A DNA stretch of 33,558 nt. Origin: Candidatus Rokuibacteriota bacterium. GTDB taxonomy: Bacteria; Methylomirabilota; Methylomirabilia; Rokubacteriales; CSP1-6. The position numbers and the translations under genes are program-made. Location of the stretch: contig JACQWA010000043.1 in assembly GCA_016209425.1 (NCBI GenBank), positions 1 through 33,558 of the forward strand. The letters run 5' to 3'. Positions 18,701 to 26,087 of the stretch are shown here, piece after piece. Below the pieces are notes generated by a model, which saw nothing but the letters and a program-made list of their open reading frames with translations, was not told the origin of the DNA and ran no database searches. Every line of letters starts with the position of its first letter. Position 1 is the stretch's first letter.

Positions 18701-19316
18701 GCTCGATGGAGCCGAGTTGCCGCTTGACCTCGTCCATCACGTCGCGGACCCGCAGGAGGTTCTGGCGAGTCGCGTCCAGCTTGCCGAGCGTCTCGGCACG
18801 CTGCTGCTTGTAGCGACTGATCCCGGCCGCCTCCTCGATGAACACCCGCCGGTCCGACGGCTTCGCCGTCAGGACCTGGTTCAGCCGCTCCTGGTCCATC
18901 AGCGCGTACGCTTTGGGGTTGACACCGGTCCCCATGAAGAGGTCGAGGATGTCGCGGAGCCGGCACACGGTCCGGTTCAGGAGGTATTCGCTCTCCCCGG
19001 TTCGGTAGAGCCGACGGCCGACACCCACCTCGCTCCAGGGAACCGAGAGGGAGCCGTCGTTCGCGAAGATGAGGTCCACTTCGGCGAGACCCAGCGGCTT
19101 GCGGGAGGCGGAGCCGTGGAAGATCACGTCCTCCATCTTGTGGCCGCGGAGGGACTTGGGGCTCTGCTCGCCGAGCGCCCAGCGGACGGCGTCCGCCACG
19201 TTGCTCTTCCCCGTCCCGTTTGGCCCGACGACGGCGGTGATCCCCGGGAAGATCTGAAACTCGGTCTTCTCCGCGAAGGATTTGAAGCCGTGGACGACGA
19301 TCTTCTCGAGCCGCAT
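15774..19316 (-). CDS. smc: chromosome partition protein Smc
   Basis: Long coiled-coil ATPase that, as a dimer with ScpA and ScpB, organises and segregates the chromosome. The 1180 residues are a full-length Smc. The N-terminal head has Walker A GPNGTGKSN (31-39; the usual second Ser is Thr) and the R-loop region ALGEQSPKSLRGHKMEDVIF. Long Glu/Arg-rich coiled coils flank a hinge near 500-650 (GVLGTVADLLEVPPGLEAAVEAVLG). The C-terminal head has the signature LLSGGEKALTGLALLFAIF from about 1088 and Walker B FCVLDEVDAPLDD near 1113. The ATG at 19316 (MRLEKIVVHGFKSF) follows GGGAGG; an extension of 18 residues was rejected. No scpA or scpB is in the window. rodZ-like and ftsY follow under their own promoter. 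Confidence 0.97.
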   Translation of the reverse strand: MRLEKIVVHGFKSFAEKTEFQIFPGITAVVGPNGTGKSNVADAVRWALGEQSPKSLRGHKMEDVIFHGSASRKPLGLAEVDLIFANDGSLSVPWSEVGVGRRLYRTGESEYLLNRTVCRLRDILDLFMGTGVNPKAYALMDQERLNQVLTAKPSDRRVFIEEAAGISRYKQQRAETLGKLDATRQNLLRVRDVMDEVKRQLGSIERQARKAQQYKTLQAEQHGLSLALLAADRIALAREETECRQRMDELRQEEEAIRVRVSGLAAQEAAQRALIQESEHHLSDLRQSVQKIQGEVERLLERREQIGLQIRELSEEDVRVQEESRLVEERLTSLRADRADRERQHEELVASQRRRGGEVEALEAELGGLRGALVASRERLEALRVDSLRAAGKRAELTRSIGELREREHQLLRRRERLAQEVVAARGEAESLAGARGRLEASRRQVLEELSRLESRLLSVERELAAREAGRHRAQAELAELRLTQAAQQSRLEALERLEREREGYGAGVRAIFKNGEASAIPGVLGTVADLLEVPPGLEAAVEAVLGDRLQWVVVERFADAKAGIGYLQGTGAGSATFLPLETLPTTNGLPREEEGLRWAASLVGSRHLALLHYLLGRVAVVAHLDQAEALWRRNGTTPTYVTRSGEVLSPAGRLTGGRSSRGEAEHSLLGRKRAMRELAGESVRLAQEVAEAQSKVERLEAEIAALKVEQSGLKQSIQTQAERRLAAQKDLEQVVRETERLSRHLETLAVEERQLVQEAEAAAVEREPLERQLQAATEAEEGLERAMIELRLAVEASQEREAVLAGDLTACRVEWAALGERVEAIRRELTHFDDLDLDLARRRVQAEERRSQLAQRRTELVREREQADERARQVAVERDRLEAEERRIACGHAELLSRLQEIEAAAAQSERALEQIREELHGLELNATEGRVRREELEQEGRRRFGVEPDALCRHHDPSADLGAIRSRLAELEAKLAAMGLVNLVADEEYRELEERLQFLRTQHDDLVLSIKDLEKAIRGMTRTAQERFREAFEAINGHFSQLFTRLFEGGRAELRPVEAEEGEDALEAGIELMAQPRGKRLQSVTLLSGGEKALTGLALLFAIFYFRPSPFCVLDEVDAPLDDANIHRFLRVLRELCRQTQFIVITHNRKTMEAADVLYGVTMEEPGLSRLVSVRLAD

Positions 19317-19341
19317 GGCCCTCCCGCCAGGGATTGACGTA

Positions 19342-19370
19342 TTCATACCACGGGGAGGCGTTTCCACCAA
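19342..19370 (-). promoter_or_regulatory. possible smc promoter
   Basis: TTGGTG (19370-19365), 17 bases, then TATGAA (19347-19342) on the minus strand, about 26 bases upstream of the smc ATG. Both hexamers match 4 of 6 consensus positions. It sits in the 126-base secA-smc spacer, which also has a T6 run just upstream but no strong hairpin, so a secA terminator there is uncertain. Confidence 0.35.
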
Positions 19371-19442
19371 AGAAAAAACACCACGCCTGGGGAGGAGTGG
19401 GGACGGCAGGCCCTAGATGTTGAGCGACCCGTCAGATTCCGC

Positions 19443-22211
19443 TTAGCCGGCTTTCAGGAGGCAGCACTTCTTGTACTTCTTCCCCGACCCGCACGGGCAG
19501 GGATCGTTGCGGCCGACCTTCTGGCCGCTGGCGTTCCGGACTGCCGGCCGGGCGGGCGAAAAGGCCTCGGCATTCCCCCCCCGGGACTCCCGAGCCTCGG
19601 CCCAGGGGCTCCGCCGCACTTCAGGGGCCGGCTCCCGCACGAGCTGGACCTTGAAGAGCCACTCCACCACGGTGGACTTGACCCGCTCGACCGTCTCCTG
19701 GAAGAGCTCGAACGCCTCCCGCTTGTACTCGGTGAGCGGGTCGCGCTGGCCGTAGCCGCGGAGACCGATTCCCTCCTTCAGGTGGTCCATGGAAAGCAGG
19801 TGATCCTTCCACTGGGTGTCGATGACCTGCAGCATCACCACCCGCTCCAGATTCCGCATGCCCTCGGCGCCCAGCTCCTGCTCGCGCGCGTTGTAACGCG
19901 CCTCGACCGCCTGCCGGACAATCTCCTCCACCCCCTCGCGCGAGGCGACTTCCCGAGACTGGGCCTCCGCGGGCAGGCGGAAGTCGAACTGCCGGTGCAG
20001 CGCTTCGTTGAGTCCGCCCAGATCCCAGTCTTCCGGGTGCGACTCCGCGCTCGCGTAGAGGTCGAGGAGCCCGGTGGTCAGCTCCTCCTGCCACTCCTGG
20101 ATGGTCTCCTCCTGACTCTCCCCCTCCAGGATCTCCCGCCGCATCCCGTAGATCACCTCGCGCTGCTTGTTCATCACGTCGTCGTACTCGAGGAGGTGCT
20201 TGCGGATCTCGAAGTTGTGCGTCTCCACCCGCTTCTGGGCCGTGGCGATGGCGCGGGTCACGAGCTTGTGCTCGATGGGTTCCCCTTCCTCCATGCCCAG
20301 CTTGTCCATGATCTTCCGGATCCGTTCGGAGCCGAAGATCCGGAGCAGGTCATCCTCCAGGGAGAGGTAAAACCGCGACGAGCCCGGATCGCCCTGGCGG
20401 CCCGAGCGCCCGCGCAGCTGGTTGTCGATCCTCCGCGATTCGTGGCGTTCGGTGCCGAGGATGTGGAGGCCCCCGAGCCCCACCACGCGCTCGTGCTCGG
20501 GGCCCGTGATCCGCCCAGCCTCCTCCAGGGCCTGTCGCCGGGCGTCCGGAGAGGCCGTCAGCGGATCGAGCCCTTTCGTTCTCAGGATCTCCTTCGCCAG
20601 GAAGTCGGGGTTGCCGCCGAGGAGGATGTCGGTGCCGCGCCCGGCCATGTTGGTGGCGATCGTGACGGACTTCTCGCGGCCCGCCTGGGCCACGATCTCG
20701 GCTTCTCGCTCGTGATACTTTGCGTTCAGGACCTGATGGGGAATGCCGCGCTTCTTGAGGAGCTTCGAGAGGCGCTCGGACTTCTCGATGGAGACCGTCC
20801 CGACGAGGACGGGTTGCCCTTTCGCGTAAGAGGCCGAGATTTCCTCGGTCGCCGCGTCAAACTTTTCCCGTTCGGTCTTGTAGACGACGTCTGGAAAGTT
20901 GGTCCGGATCAGGGAGCGGTTCGTCGGGATGACGACCACGTCCAGCTTGTAGATTTTGGCGAACTCCTCGGCTTCGGTCTCCGCGGTGCCGGTCATGCCC
21001 GCCAGCTTGTCGTACATCCTGAAGTAGTTCTGGAACGTCACCGTGGCCAGCGTCTGATTCTCCCGTTCGATCCGGACGCCCTCCTTGGCTTCCACGGCCT
21101 GGTGGAGCCCGTCCGACCAGCGGCGCCCCGGCATGAGACGGCCGGTGAACTCGTCCACGATCACCACCTGGCCGTCCTTGACGACAAAGTCCACGTCCTT
21201 CGTGAAGAGCGCGTGCGCCCGAAGCGCCTGGTGGATGTGGTGCAGGGTCTCCATGTGGATCGGGTCGTACAGGTTCTCGATCCCGAGCAGCTGCTCGCAC
21301 CGGGCGATCCCCTGCTCGGTGAGGGTCACGGCCTTCGATTTTTCGTCCACGATATAGTCGCCGGCCTTGACGGCCTCGACCTCCGAGAGCTTGCCCTCGA
21401 CGATGGTCGCGGCGCGGGAGAGCTTCGGGATGATCCGGTCGATCTTGTAGTACTTGTCGGTGGATTCCTCGGCGGGACCCGAGATGATCAGCGGGGTGCG
21501 CGCCTCGTCGATGAGGATCGAGTCCACCTCGTCGACGATCGCGTAGTGGAGCTCCCGCTGGACCAGCTCCTCCAGGCCGAAGCGCATATTGTCCCGCAGA
21601 TAGTCGAACCCGAACTCGTTGTTCGTGCCGTACGTAATGTCCGCCAGATAGGCCTCCCGGCGGGAGCAGGGGCGGAGGTTCGCCAGCCTGATGTCGGCGG
21701 AAACGTAGGCCGGATCGTAGAGGAAGGAGGCCTCGTGCTGAATCACGCCGACCGTCAGCCCGAGGGCGTGGTAGATCGGGCCCATCCATTGGGTGTCGCG
21801 GCGAGCCAGGTAGTCATTGACGGTGACGATGTGCACCCCGCGCCCCGTCAGGCTATTGAGGTACGCCGTCAGGGTGGCCACGAGGGTCTTCCCCTCGCCG
21901 GTGGCCATCTCGGCGATCTTCCCTTCGTGGAGCACCATGCCGCCCATGAGCTGGACGTCGAAGTGGCGCATCCCGACCGTGCGGCGGGCCGCCTCCCGGC
22001 AGACGGCGAAGGCCTCGGCCAGGAGGTCGTCCAGCTCGAGGCCGTCGGCGAGGCGCTTCCTGAACTCGTCGCTCTTGGCCCGCAGGGCTTGATCGGGGGT
22101 TCCCGGGAGGGCAGGTTCGAGGGCGGCGATGGCCTGCACGGTCGGGGTCATGCGCTTGACATCCCGCTCGTGCTTCGTGCCGAAGAGCGACTTCAGGATC
22201 GTGGCGAGCAT
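19443..22211 (-). CDS. secA: protein translocase ATPase SecA
   Basis: Motor that pushes unfolded proteins through SecYEG using ATP. The 922 residues are typical. Visible features are Walker [10 protein letters not shown] (102-110), Walker B IVDEVD (225-230) followed by [16 protein letters not shown], the motif [14 protein letters not shown], and [23 protein letters not shown] in the second motor domain. The C-terminal zinc-binding tail [16 protein letters not shown], which contacts SecB or ribosomes in other bacteria, is intact after a Pro/Ala-rich linker. The ATG at 22211 ([20 protein letters not shown]) is the family N-terminus; the Shine-Dalgarno is poor. It lies just downstream of the cold-shock gene terminator. 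Confidence 0.97.
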   Translation of the reverse strand: MLATILKSLFGTKHERDVKRMTPTVQAIAALEPALPGTPDQALRAKSDEFRKRLADGLELDDLLAEAFAVCREAARRTVGMRHFDVQLMGGMVLHEGKIAEMATGEGKTLVATLTAYLNSLTGRGVHIVTVNDYLARRDTQWMGPIYHALGLTVGVIQHEASFLYDPAYVSADIRLANLRPCSRREAYLADITYGTNNEFGFDYLRDNMRFGLEELVQRELHYAIVDEVDSILIDEARTPLIISGPAEESTDKYYKIDRIIPKLSRAATIVEGKLSEVEAVKAGDYIVDEKSKAVTLTEQGIARCEQLLGIENLYDPIHMETLHHIHQALRAHALFTKDVDFVVKDGQVVIVDEFTGRLMPGRRWSDGLHQAVEAKEGVRIERENQTLATVTFQNYFRMYDKLAGMTGTAETEAEEFAKIYKLDVVVIPTNRSLIRTNFPDVVYKTEREKFDAATEEISASYAKGQPVLVGTVSIEKSERLSKLLKKRGIPHQVLNAKYHEREAEIVAQAGREKSVTIATNMAGRGTDILLGGNPDFLAKEILRTKGLDPLTASPDARRQALEEAGRITGPEHERVVGLGGLHILGTERHESRRIDNQLRGRSGRQGDPGSSRFYLSLEDDLLRIFGSERIRKIMDKLGMEEGEPIEHKLVTRAIATAQKRVETHNFEIRKHLLEYDDVMNKQREVIYGMRREILEGESQEETIQEWQEELTTGLLDLYASAESHPEDWDLGGLNEALHRQFDFRLPAEAQSREVASREGVEEIVRQAVEARYNAREQELGAEGMRNLERVVMLQVIDTQWKDHLLSMDHLKEGIGLRGYGQRDPLTEYKREAFELFQETVERVKSTVVEWLFKVQLVREPAPEVRRSPWAEARESRGGNAEAFSPARPAVRNASGQKVGRNDPCPCGSGKKYKKCCLLKAG

Positions 22212-22222
22212 GTCAAGGATGT

Positions 22223-22228
22223 ATTGTA
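22223..22228 (-). promoter_or_regulatory. possible -10 box for secA
   Basis: TACAAT reads on the minus strand 11 bases before the secA ATG, just downstream of the cold-shock terminator. The -35 position falls in the terminator T-run (CTTTTT) and is poor. It would give a leader of only a few bases. Supported mainly by the need for a promoter after a strong terminator. Confidence 0.3.
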
Positions 22229-22245
22229 CACCAGCCGACGCGGCG

Positions 22246-22280
22246 AAAAAGAAAACCCCCGACCGGGAGCGCGTCGGGGG
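22246..22280 (-). terminator. rho-independent terminator of the cold-shock gene
   Basis: On the minus strand a perfect 8-bp stem CCCCCGAC / GTCGGGGG with a 9-base loop is followed by TTTTCTTTTT. It starts 19 bases after the cold-shock stop codon. This is the clearest intrinsic terminator in the window and isolates the cold-shock gene from secA. Confidence 0.93.
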
Positions 22281-22299
22281 TGAGTGGGAATCGGGCTCG

Positions 22300-22503
22300 T
22301 TACAATTTGACGACCCTGGTCGCCTGGAGGCCCTTCGGGCCCTGCGTGAATTCGAATTCGACCTGCTGGCCCTCGGAAAGCGTCTTGAAACCTTCCCCCT
22401 GGATGGCCGAGTAATGGACGAAGACGTCCTCGCCGTTCTCCTGCTCGATGAAGCCGTAGCCTTTCGCGTCGCTGAACCACTTCACCTTGCCGACGTTTGC
22501 CAT
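22300..22503 (-). CDS. cold-shock family RNA/DNA-binding protein
   Basis: Single-domain OB-fold protein of 67 residues that binds single-stranded RNA or DNA and acts as an RNA chaperone. It starts [23 protein letters not shown]1 is KGYGFIE (14-20) and RNP2 is DVFVHYSAI (26-34). The end, [13 protein letters not shown], is also typical. The ATG at 22503 follows a strong AGGAGGAG Shine-Dalgarno, which decides it over an in-frame upstream extension. It is monocistronic, with a full-consensus promoter 52-80 bases upstream and an intrinsic terminator directly downstream. The layout suggests high constitutive expression; whether it responds to cold cannot be seen. The leader is about 45 bases, far shorter than the cold-sensing leader of E. 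coli cspA. Confidence 0.97.
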   Translation of the reverse strand: MANVGKVKWFSDAKGYGFIEQENGEDVFVHYSAIQGEGFKTLSEGQQVEFEFTQGPKGLQATRVVKL

Positions 22504-22554
22504 GCGTGCCACTCCTCCTGTTGTGAGGTGGATCGTGGGCAAAAAACCGGCCGA

Positions 22555-22583
22555 ATTATAGGAACCCCTCCCTGCCCTGTCAA
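22555..22583 (-). promoter_or_regulatory. full-consensus sigma70 promoter of the cold-shock gene
   Basis: TTGACA (22583-22578), exactly 17 bases, then TATAAT (22560-22555) on the minus strand: 12 of 12 consensus positions with optimal spacing. Initiation is predicted near 22548, giving a leader of about 45 bases. Confidence 0.93.
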
Positions 22584-22597
22584 GGGGGAAAATCGCC

Positions 22598-24310
22598 TCA
22601 GCGGAGGGTCTGGGCCCCCCGGTGCAGCTCCCGCGCGTGCCTGAGCGTCGTCTCCGTGATCCGCTCGCCGCCGAGCATCCGCGCCAGCTCGGCCACTCGC
22701 GCCTCCGCCTTCAAGGCGGCGACGGTGGTCCGGGTCCGCTTCCCGCCCACGGTCTTGCGCACCTCCAGATGCTGATCGGCATAGGCGGCGATCTGCGCCA
22801 GGTGGGTCACGCAGAGCACCTGTCGAGCCCGGGCGGTCTGCTTGAGCTTCTGGCCGACCACGTCGGCGGTCCGCCCGCCGATCCCGGCATCGACCTCGTC
22901 AAAGATCAAGGTGGGTACCCGGTCGGCAGCGGCCAGGATGACCTTGATGCCCAGCATGGTCCGACTGAGCTCCCCCCCCGAGATCACCCGCGACAGAGGC
23001 TTCAGCTCTTCGCCCGGGTTGGTGGAGAGGAGGAATTGCACGTGCTCACACCCGCGCGGCGTCAGCCGAAATTTTTCCGGTCCCACCGCCAATCCCCCAA
23101 GGGGGGCCGACTCGCGCGCGATCGAAAGCCGGAACCGAGCCTTCTCCATCCCGAGGGCGCGGAGCTCGCGCTCAACGAGTTTTTCGAGCCGGCGCGCCGC
23201 TTCCTCCCGGGCCGCCGAAAGAGCCAGCGCGGCTCTCCCCGCCTCAGCGGTCAGCTCAGCCAGCCGCGCCTCCTGTTGAGCCAGCAGCTCCTCGTGGCGG
23301 TCCAGCCGCTCGAGCTCCGAGGCGATCCGGTCCCGATAGGCAAGGATCTCCTCCACGCTCTCCCCGTACTTCCGCTTGAGCTTGGTGAGGGCGTCGAGGC
23401 GGGCCTCGATCTCTTCCAGCCGTCCTGGGTCAGGCACGAGGCGATCGCGCAGGCGCCGCGCCTGTTCGACCGCGTCTTCCAGCAGTGCCTGGGCGGATTC
23501 GAGGGGCTCGCGGGGGGCGGCCAGCGCCGGGTCGAACTTCGCGAGGTCTCCAAGGAGCCGGCAGGCCCGAACGATTCGCGCCGTCGCGGACTCGGCATCG
23601 TCATAGAGCAGGCGCGTGAGCTCCATCAGCCCGTGACTCAGCCGTTCGGCGTGCTGGAGTCGCTGGCGCTCGAGGCGGAGCTCCTCCTCCTCGCGGCTCT
23701 TCAGTCGGGCCCCATCGATCTCGGAGAGCTGGAAGCGGTAGAGATCCTCCTTCTGGGCGCGATCCCGCTCCGCCGACCTCTGACCGTTCAGCTCGGCCCG
23801 CGCCGCCTCCCAGGTGCGAACCAGCTCCCCCACCTTGTCGCGCGCCGCCTCGGCACCCGCGAACCGGTCCAGCAGGTCGAGCTGGCGGGCCGGCTCCATC
23901 AGGAGCGGATGCTCGTGCTGACCGTGGATCTCCACCAGGGCATCGCCGAGTCGCTCCAGGAGCCCCAGCGTGGCCGGCGTGTCGTTCACGAAGGCGCGGC
24001 TTTTCCCGCTCCGGCTGAGCTCGCGCCGAATGATGAGCTGGCCGTTCTCCGGGCGGTGTCCCAGCTGATCGAGGGTCTGGGAGACCGGTCCGCCGGGCCC
24101 GACGTCGAAGACAGCCTCGACGCTCGCGGAGTCAGCGTCCGAGCGGATCAGGTCCGGGTGAGCCCGGGCTCCACGAATCAAGAGGATGGCGTCGATCAGG
24201 ATGGACTTGCCGGCCCCGGTCTCGCCGGTCAGGACGTTCAGGCCCGGGGTAAAGGGGACGGTCACCTCCTCGATCACCGCAAAGCGTTTGACCCGGAGCT
24301 CACCGAGCAT
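22598..24310 (-). CDS. recN: DNA repair protein RecN
   Basis: SMC-like ATPase that acts at DNA double-strand breaks. The 570 residues match the family. The N-terminal head has Walker A GETGAGKS (29-36) after [20 protein letters not shown]; the middle (about 150-370) is coiled coil rich in Glu, Arg and Leu. The C-terminal head has the signature [15 protein letters not shown] and Walker [14 protein letters not shown] (near 467), then [15 protein letters not shown]. The ATG at 24310 lies 14 bases after the nadK stop, without a good Shine-Dalgarno, so translation probably depends on nadK. No LexA box was recognised upstream. A tlyA-nadK-recN order is known in many bacteria. Confidence 0.95.
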   Translation of the reverse strand: MLGELRVKRFAVIEEVTVPFTPGLNVLTGETGAGKSILIDAILLIRGARAHPDLIRSDADSASVEAVFDVGPGGPVSQTLDQLGHRPENGQLIIRRELSRSGKSRAFVNDTPATLGLLERLGDALVEIHGQHEHPLLMEPARQLDLLDRFAGAEAARDKVGELVRTWEAARAELNGQRSAERDRAQKEDLYRFQLSEIDGARLKSREEEELRLERQRLQHAERLSHGLMELTRLLYDDAESATARIVRACRLLGDLAKFDPALAAPREPLESAQALLEDAVEQARRLRDRLVPDPGRLEEIEARLDALTKLKRKYGESVEEILAYRDRIASELERLDRHEELLAQQEARLAELTAEAGRAALALSAAREEAARRLEKLVERELRALGMEKARFRLSIARESAPLGGLAVGPEKFRLTPRGCEHVQFLLSTNPGEELKPLSRVISGGELSRTMLGIKVILAAADRVPTLIFDEVDAGIGGRTADVVGQKLKQTARARQVLCVTHLAQIAAYADQHLEVRKTVGGKRTRTTVAALKAEARVAELARMLGGERITETTLRHARELHRGAQTLR

Positions 24311-24324
24311 GCGCCGCGAGGGAG

Positions 24325-25182
24325 CTAGCGTTCACCCCACTTGAGCTTGGTCCGGAGGACGGAGAAGAAGTGACGCTGGGGATCCCGCACCAGACGGATC
24401 CTGGGTGCCGCTCGGCGCACCTCGACGACGTCCCGCTCCCTGAGCGCGAGGCCGACCTGGCCGTCGAGGGTCAGCATCACCTCCTGCTGCTCGGTCAGCA
24501 GGGCGATCTCGATGCGGAGGTTGGCCGGAAGCACGATGGGGCGGTTCGTGAGGGTGTGCGAGCAGATCGGCGTGAGGACCACCGCGTCCATGGTGGGGTA
24601 CACGATGGGGCCACCGGCCGACAGGCAGTATGCCGTGGAACCGGTCGGAGTGGAGATGATCAGTCCGTCGGCGCGATAGCCGGTGGCGTACTGTCCCTCC
24701 ACGGACACGGCGAGGGTGATGATCCGGCTCATCGCTGACTTGGTGATGACCACGTCATTGAGCGCGACATACCCCGTGAGCCGCTCGTCCTGCCGGAGCA
24801 CCTGGGCGGCGAGCAGCATCCGGTCCTCCACCATCATCTCGCCGCGGAAGAGGGCATCGAGGGTCGGGAAGAGCTCCCCCTGCGTCGTCGCGGTGAGGAA
24901 ACCCAGGCCGCCCAGGTTCACGCCGAGGATCGGGACCCCGAGATCCCCGACCAGGCGGGCCATGGAGAGCAGCGTTCCGTCGCCCCCGAGCACGATGAGC
25001 AGATCGGCCTGGGCCGGGAGGTCAGACTTCCGAATCGCCGTTCCGGGATGCGCGACCAGTTCCGCCGTCTCCTTTTCGAGCAGCACCTGCTTTCCCCGGT
25101 TGGTGAGCCACTCCACCAGCCGGGGCACGACCTGCCGCGCCTCCGGGCGGTCGACCTTGGCGACGATGCCCACGCGGTTCAT
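24325..25182 (-). CDS. nadK: NAD kinase
   Basis: Phosphorylates NAD to NADP in the cytoplasm. The 285-residue product begins MNRVGIVAKVDRPEA. Key motifs are GGDGT (66-70) with the catalytic aspartate, GVNLGGLGFLT, ALNDVVITKSAMSRII, and GLIISTPTGSTAYCLSAGGPIV, which builds the nucleotide site. The ATG at 25182 overlaps the tlyA stop as ATGA; the open frame upstream is tlyA read out of frame and was rejected. recN follows after 14 bases. Confidence 0.96.
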   Translation of the reverse strand: MNRVGIVAKVDRPEARQVVPRLVEWLTNRGKQVLLEKETAELVAHPGTAIRKSDLPAQADLLIVLGGDGTLLSMARLVGDLGVPILGVNLGGLGFLTATTQGELFPTLDALFRGEMMVEDRMLLAAQVLRQDERLTGYVALNDVVITKSAMSRIITLAVSVEGQYATGYRADGLIISTPTGSTAYCLSAGGPIVYPTMDAVVLTPICSHTLTNRPIVLPANLRIEIALLTEQQEVMLTLDGQVGLALRERDVVEVRRAAPRIRLVRDPQRHFFSVLRTKLKWGER

Positions 25183-26003
25183 CCCCCGTCCCCTCCGCCG
25201 GCGACGCGGGCGATCAGCGAATCCAGTTCGGCCACCGTGCGCCCGCGTCGCGAGAGATGAAGGAGGAATTCCCGGTTGCCCTTTGGCCCCTTGAGTGGGG
25301 AGGCGGCCAGGCCCAGGACATGCCAACCGTGCAGGATGGCGAACCGGGCCACGCGCTCGAGCACGGCCCGATGCTGGGCCGGGTCTCTGACGACGCCGCC
25401 CTTGCCGACTCGACCCTTGCCCACCTCGAACTGGGGCTTGACCAGGACGATCGCCTCAGCGGGATCGGCCAGGACCCCCATGACAGCGGGGAGCACCTTC
25501 TCCAGCGAGATGAACGCGACGTCCACCGTGGCGAGGTCCGGCTCCACGACAAACGCCTGCTGCGTGAGTCGCCGGGCGTTGGTCTTCTCCATGACCACCA
25601 CGCGAGGATCCGCTCGGAGCCGGGCGTCGAGCTGGCCGGCCCCGACGTCGACGGCGTACACCCGTGAGGCGCCCCGGGAGAGCAGACAGTCGGTGAAGCC
25701 TCCGGTGGAGGAGCCGACATCGAGGCAGGTTCTCCCGCCAACGCCGACCCCGAACGCATGGAGCCCGTGAGCGAGCTTCTCGCCGCCGCGGCTGACGAAC
25801 GGCGGCCGCGCCTTGATCTCGACGGACGCCCCAAGAACCACACGCTGTCCCGATTTATCTGCCAGCCGGCCGTCAACGAAGACCGCACCGGCAAGGATCA
25901 GGCGCGCGGCCTGCTCGCGGCTCTCCGTCAATCCGCGCGAGACCAGCAGGTGATCCAGTCGCTCCTGCACGCGACCCGCCGGCACCTTCGTCACCGGGCT
26001 CAC
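25179..26003 (-). CDS. tlyA: TlyA family rRNA 2'-O-methyltransferase
   Basis: S4-domain methyltransferase. In mycobacteria TlyA methylates cytidines of 16S and 23S rRNA and the old name haemolysin persists; the role here is inferred. The 274-residue product has an S4 RNA-binding domain (about 11-67: ERLDHLLVSRGLTESREQAA and AGAVFVDGRLADKSGQRV). An RrmJ/FtsJ-type fold follows, with SRGGEKL (71-77), the SAM motif LDVGSSTGGFTD (94-105) and LVKPQFEVGKG. The start is a GTG at 26003 with AGAGGG seven bases upstream; a GTG three codons later is an alternative. Its stop overlaps nadK. An 84-base spacer with palindrome C separates it from the upstream sugar-nucleotide gene. Confidence 0.93.
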   Translation of the reverse strand: MSPVTKVPAGRVQERLDHLLVSRGLTESREQAARLILAGAVFVDGRLADKSGQRVVLGASVEIKARPPFVSRGGEKLAHGLHAFGVGVGGRTCLDVGSSTGGFTDCLLSRGASRVYAVDVGAGQLDARLRADPRVVVMEKTNARRLTQQAFVVEPDLATVDVAFISLEKVLPAVMGVLADPAEAIVLVKPQFEVGKGRVGKGGVVRDPAQHRAVLERVARFAILHGWHVLGLAASPLKGPKGNREFLLHLSRRGRTVAELDSLIARVAGGGDGG

Positions 26004-26045
26004 TCGACGACCCTCTGTCTCACGCGCTTCCCTTTTCGAGCGACC

Positions 26046-26072
26046 ACCCGTGCCTCCGGCACGGGTACCCGG
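26046..26072. repeat. intergenic palindrome, copy C
   Basis: Perfect 9-bp inverted repeat ACCCGTGCC / GGCACGGGT with a 3-base loop (26046-26066), running into ACCCGG, in the spacer between the sugar-nucleotide gene and tlyA. The order hairpin then GGGTACCCGG matches copy B read on the minus strand. No T-run follows. Confidence 0.65.
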
Positions 26073-26087
26073 CCGGCGCAATGCCCC

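Noticed and set aside
15870-19337. A 1155-codon open frame on the plus strand opposite smc
   Set aside because: It is antisense to an unmistakable full-length Smc. High GC removes stop codons from the opposite strand; the translation is Leu/Arg/Gly/Pro-rich with no recognisable domain. The same applies to the long plus-strand frames opposite secA (19782-22283) and the sugar-nucleotide gene (25758-28643).
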